NCBI GenBank assembly: GCA_963921795.1
Contig: OY997640.1
Span: forward strand, 14,867,781 to 14,931,780
DNA from: Nannobrachium achirus
Lineage: Eukaryota > Chordata > Actinopteri > Myctophiformes > Myctophidae
Direction: 5' to 3'
DNA: 64,000 nucleotides
The notes under the pieces are model-generated. The model did not search any database. It was given only the letters and a program-made list of their open reading frames with translations, and was not told the origin of the DNA. Made by a program: the position numbers and the translations under genes. Positions 61,042 through 64,000 of the stretch are shown here, one piece after another (position 1 is the first letter of the stretch; every line of letters starts with the position of its first letter).

Positions 61042-62334
61042 ATGGACCGACGTGGCCCTTGGTACGATGGCTACGGACGCCAGCCCTCCACACACTATCA
61101 ACGCCGGGACTACCGCCCCAGACTGTACCATGACCCGTACCGCTGGGAAGACCCAGAAGATCGGTACGACAGGCCCCGGACCCGATACCGGGACTCTCGC
61201 ACTCCCCCCAGACCCCTCATGGACGCGGACTCCCGGTACGGTCCACGCTTCCCCCCACACGACACGAGGACGCGGAGACCGCGCCAGACCCGATACGAAG
61301 ACCCCAGACCCAAAACCCACCAGACGGACAGACGGCCACCAGTGACAAGCTCCAGGGCCCCCCCTACACAGCGGAACCCTCCCGCCGGGACCGGGGAGCA
61401 GGACTCGGACCCCCACCCCAACACAACCGCCTCCGAAGCCGCGGACTCGTCCGAACTCGACTCGGGCATCGAGAACGCGGCGGAAGTCACGACACGCGCC
61501 ATGACGGACCTACTTAAAGCATCCCATAGGCTGGACACTATCGCCACTTTTACCCAGATGGGCCTTCTCCCCGAAGGCTACGCAGACAAGGTCCACGATC
61601 TGAGGGCGGCCTTCCTACCGACGGATCCCTCGGACGAAACCAAAAGGGCCCTTACAGAAGCGGCGGAGACCTATCTGACAACGGGATACCGTATCGTGGA
61701 AAGGCATTACGCCGGCAGGATCGCGACCCTAGGCGGGAACCTGGCTGACCTACGCTGCCCCGACCCCGAGAAAGCCTGGCGGAACGCCTGCGCTAGGGCC
61801 AACGTCGGGCTCAAGGAACCCCTCAGAGCGAGCCTCATCACAACGGTCCGCAAAACCTTACCAGCGACACTCATGGGAGAACAGACCCCAACCCGGTGGG
61901 AACCCCCGCTCTCCCAGGCCCCGAAACTAGCAGCCCCTCCGACACGAACCCAAACAGCCAAACCAGAACCCCCACACACGGCCCCGGCCGACCGCCCGGC
62001 ACGGGTAGCCTCACCTTCCGCGTCCGAGATGTCAGAGGACCTCCCCCCAGCCCAGGGACCCCCCAAGTCATCGGCCATCGCGGCCCTGACGCGCAGGGAA
62101 GGTTCCATGCTCCTCTTCGAGGAAGACGAAGAGGAGGCGCTGGCCCAGATCTTACAAGATGAGCCCCCCAGCCCCCGACTGCTACCCCAACGACGGAAGG
62201 CTAGCGCAACCCCCCTCGCCCCCCGCCTAAAACCTACGGCCACGCCCGCAGTGCCCCCCACGAAAGCCACCCCTCGTACTTCAAACGCCCGACGGGTCCT
62301 GGACCATCAAAGAAGGACGCCCCCGCCCCTATAA
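61042..62334 (+). CDS. Unknown GC-rich ORF, LINE ORF1/gag-like
   Basis: About 430 codons from ATG 61042. The N-terminal third is rich in Arg, Tyr and Pro (RYDRPRTRYRD), then an acidic/Ser part, then a helical-looking middle (ATFTQMGLLPEGYADKV, TGYRIVERHYAGR, WRNACARANVGLKEPLRAS), then a Pro-rich tail with an acidic EEDEEEAL block. No enzyme motif. GC content and codon use differ strongly from neighbouring genes, and the 3' side is a repeated GC-rich segment, so it is probably the first ORF of a retroelement whose second ORF is absent here. Function unknown. Confidence 0.6.
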   Translation: MDRRGPWYDGYGRQPSTHYQRRDYRPRLYHDPYRWEDPEDRYDRPRTRYRDSRTPPRPLMDADSRYGPRFPPHDTRTRRPRQTRYEDPRPKTHQTDRRPPVTSSRAPPTQRNPPAGTGEQDSDPHPNTTASEAADSSELDSGIENAAEVTTRAMTDLLKASHRLDTIATFTQMGLLPEGYADKVHDLRAAFLPTDPSDETKRALTEAAETYLTTGYRIVERHYAGRIATLGGNLADLRCPDPEKAWRNACARANVGLKEPLRASLITTVRKTLPATLMGEQTPTRWEPPLSQAPKLAAPPTRTQTAKPEPPHTAPADRPARVASPSASEMSEDLPPAQGPPKSSAIAALTRREGSMLLFEEDEEEALAQILQDEPPSPRLLPQRRKASATPLAPRLKPTATPAVPPTKATPRTSNARRVLDHQRRTPPPL

Positions 62335-62760
62335 ACAATTCCAGTAAGCACCGAACTGCCCGCGCCGCGTATTAAATAGAGCCGGCCAGCACTTGTACAT
62401 AGTTCCGGTGGACGAACTCCCCCCATGTTCCCGCCCCACAGAAGCCAGCAACGGGCCCCCCCTACAAGACACACCAACACGCGCCGAAGACCAACAACAC
62501 CCTAGAAACAATCCCAGTAAGCACCGAACTGCCCGCGCCGCGTATTAAATAGAGCCGGCCAGCACTTGTACATAGTTCCGGTGGACGAACTCCCCCCACG
62601 TTCCCGCCCCACAGACACCGAACGACACTTGACACCAGACCGCGAATTAACTAGAACCGGTCACACTCCCCTGTATATAGTTCCGGAGGATTTCTACATA
62701 AGTTCCATGACCACACTCCCATGTATATAGTCCCGAAGCCGCGAATCAATTAGGACCTTC
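62335..62760 (+). repeat. GC-rich roughly 175-bp repeat after the unknown ORF
   Basis: AGCACCGAACTGCCCGCGCC occurs at 62346 and 62520. ACATAGTTCCGG-type text recurs twice, with a third partial unit near 62680. Confidence 0.85.
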
Positions 62761-63200
62761 GTCCACCGGCTCCTCCCCCTTTCCCTTCCCTCCCTTCCCT
62801 CCCATCCACCTCCCCTTTTCCCACAAGGTGCCCCGATGATGCGAAATAGCGATCATGCCGGCGGGCTGGACCGCACCGGGCGTCGCTGCTGAGCGGCACC
62901 TAACCCCCCTTTCCCCCCTCCCCCCCTCTCTCTCTCTCTCTTCCTCTCTCTCTCCGTGAGACCGGCGACGTCCGCCGACGAGCTCCCACCCCAGGAGCCG
63001 CCCGCCCACCTCCCCCCCTCCCCACCCCCGAGGATCAGGTCGTCTAGTAGGTCGCGGGAATGAGCGTGCCCCCCCCCCCCCCCCCCGAGGACTCCCGGCT
63101 GCGTCACGTGCGCTCCGGGGGCCTCGCGTACCCCCTTGAAAGAAACGGACAGCTGTTGCTGTAGTTGCCACTACAGCAACAGCCTCCAGGAAAACTAGGA
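62761..63200. other. GC-rich non-coding, pyrimidine runs
   Basis: CT-rich and C-rich tracts (62900-62960, 63068-63087). No supported gene. Confidence 0.5.
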
Positions 63201-63790
63201 AGAGCATCATCAAGCATTTGGGGATGCAGAAATGCCTTGAGGTGGTGAAAAGCCCAGACCGCTCTAATAGACTGGCTGTCAAGAAGGTTCACTCCGTTGC
63301 CAAAAACACATTTTCATGGCTATGCAAAGACCTTCGAGAACAGGGGCCCAACACTAACAATACAGTAATGTACTGCAATAGTGTGTCTGACTGTTCTATG
63401 TTATACGACAATGTTTTCTACCTCTTCTCGATCCACATGCATTACACCCTGCAGGAGAGGAGGACATGGTACACAATAGATTGGTTGAGATGTTCCATTG
63501 GAAAACTCCAGAGGAGATTAAAAAGCACATCATCACCTCACTGAATGACCCAGTTTCCGTTCTCAGAGTGGTAATAGCAACATCAGCAGAATCTTTTGCC
63601 CATAGTCAACTATGGGTCTCCTCGTGACCTAGACATATACATGCAGGCCTGTGCTAGGGCAGGGAGAGATGGATCCCAGGCACACTCTCTCATCCTGTAC
63701 CATGGACAACAATTGAAAGGGGTGTCAATTTGTGGTAAAGAGTTTGGAAGAAAAGACACCCGTGAAAAACACATGAGGATTCATTTCTGA
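63200..63790 (+). pseudogene. RecQ-helicase-like fragment, frame-broken
   Basis: Three frames together give the order of a RecQ C-terminal helicase domain: FSWLCKDLREQGPNTNNTVM and YCNS; then, after an acceptor-like CCCTGCAG at 63454, DMVHNRLVEMFHWKTPEEIK and LRVVIATSAESF; then VNYGSPRDLDIYMQACARAG with RDG (the arginine-finger motif VI). The Gly-Met-Gly segment after ATSA is missing and the frame changes there. The end reads like a C2H2 finger (CGKEFGRKDTREKHMRIH) without its first Cys. RecQ-like helicases unwind DNA; this copy is probably inactive. It may belong to a transposon. Confidence 0.7.
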
Positions 63791-63851
63791 ACCCTCATGT
63801 GTTCATGTGAAGTACTGGTGAATTGATCCGCATCTTCATCAATATCAGAAA

Positions 63852-64000
63852 ATGCCGAAAAGGACAAGGACCTGCCCGCACTGCCAAAATAAATGCCCAT
63901 GTGGCATGAGGTATTGCCCCAATTCAGAGTGTGGAAAGCTTTTGGCGCACAAAGAGCGCCACACAGCGGCCCTCAACAAGTTCCGGAGGGGTGCCAAGAA
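63852..64000 (+). CDS. Start of a Cys-rich unknown protein (partial)
   Basis: From ATG 63852 the frame runs past the window end. It begins with several Cys pairs (CPHCQNKCPCG, YCPNSECGKLL), suggesting zinc binding, followed by a basic stretch. I do not recognise the family. Its position just after the RecQ-like fragment suggests that both may belong to one mobile element. Confidence 0.45.
   Translation, partial: MPKRTRTCPHCQNKCPCGMRYCPNSECGKLLAHKERHTAALNKFRRGAK

Noticed and set aside
61052-62270. Several long frames on both strands in the GC-rich island
   Set aside because: High GC suppresses stop codons. Only the 61042-62334 frame has a coherent composition.

Overview
The window looks like euchromatic but very transposon-dense DNA of a teleost fish. 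It contains a gig2-type interferon-stimulated gene (a family known from fish), several spliced vertebrate genes, fish tRNA-derived SINEs, very long (GT)n microsatellites, and dozens of small hAT, TTAA and palindromic elements. The species cannot be named from the sequence alone. Nothing bacterial is present.

Host genes. (1) 5154-10020 (+): a five-exon galactosylceramide 3-O-sulfotransferase gene (gal3st1-like), whose exon phases all fit. (2) 13627-15350 (+): a two-exon gig2-like antiviral/interferon-response gene with an ISRE-like element and TATA box in front of a non-coding first exon. (3) 18386-19417 (-): an uninterrupted THUMPD1 reading frame, the NAT10 adaptor of tRNA acetylation. (4) 37093-59932: exons of a DCAF15-like gene (CUL4-DDB1 substrate receptor), clearly damaged. 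One exon is in the wrong orientation, another carries an out-of-frame deletion, and a third is split by a 20.6-kb insertion.

Transposon layers. 21683-24380 is a nearly complete hAT element whose BED-finger transposase has one frameshift. 29840-31299 and 33351-34804 are 1.45-kb inverted arms around a repeat-rich spacer. The largest structure is 38573-59219. A Ty3/Gypsy LTR retrotransposon (5-bp target duplication AGGTG, gag, protease, truncated RT, 167-bp 3' LTR) lies inside a DCAF15 exon. Its 5' LTR is itself split by an element of about 18.1 kb with roughly 2-kb terminal inverted repeats. That element carries a gene of at least 15 exons (45011-54352), encoding an H2C2 zinc-binding domain, a DDE integrase core, a proline-rich repeat, a Ulp1/C48 SUMO-protease-like domain and a PHD finger. 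This resembles the Ginger class of Gypsy-integrase-related DNA transposons. It is the best candidate for an unusual system here, together with a 2.4-kb guest element in its large intron that carries ten copies of TCATATGGTGTGACA.

Repeated motifs. A roughly 50-80-bp palindrome with the core GATCTACAAGC occurs more than 30 times, whole or as half-sites, often in the middle of unrelated MITEs. Its two arms co-vary between copies.

The right end (60876-64000) changes character. It holds a GC-rich reading frame resembling a LINE ORF1/gag-like protein with a repeated 3' segment, a decayed RecQ-helicase-like fragment, and the start of a cysteine-rich unknown protein that runs out of the window. All splice sites were read by eye, and family names come from remembered sequence similarity, not a search.
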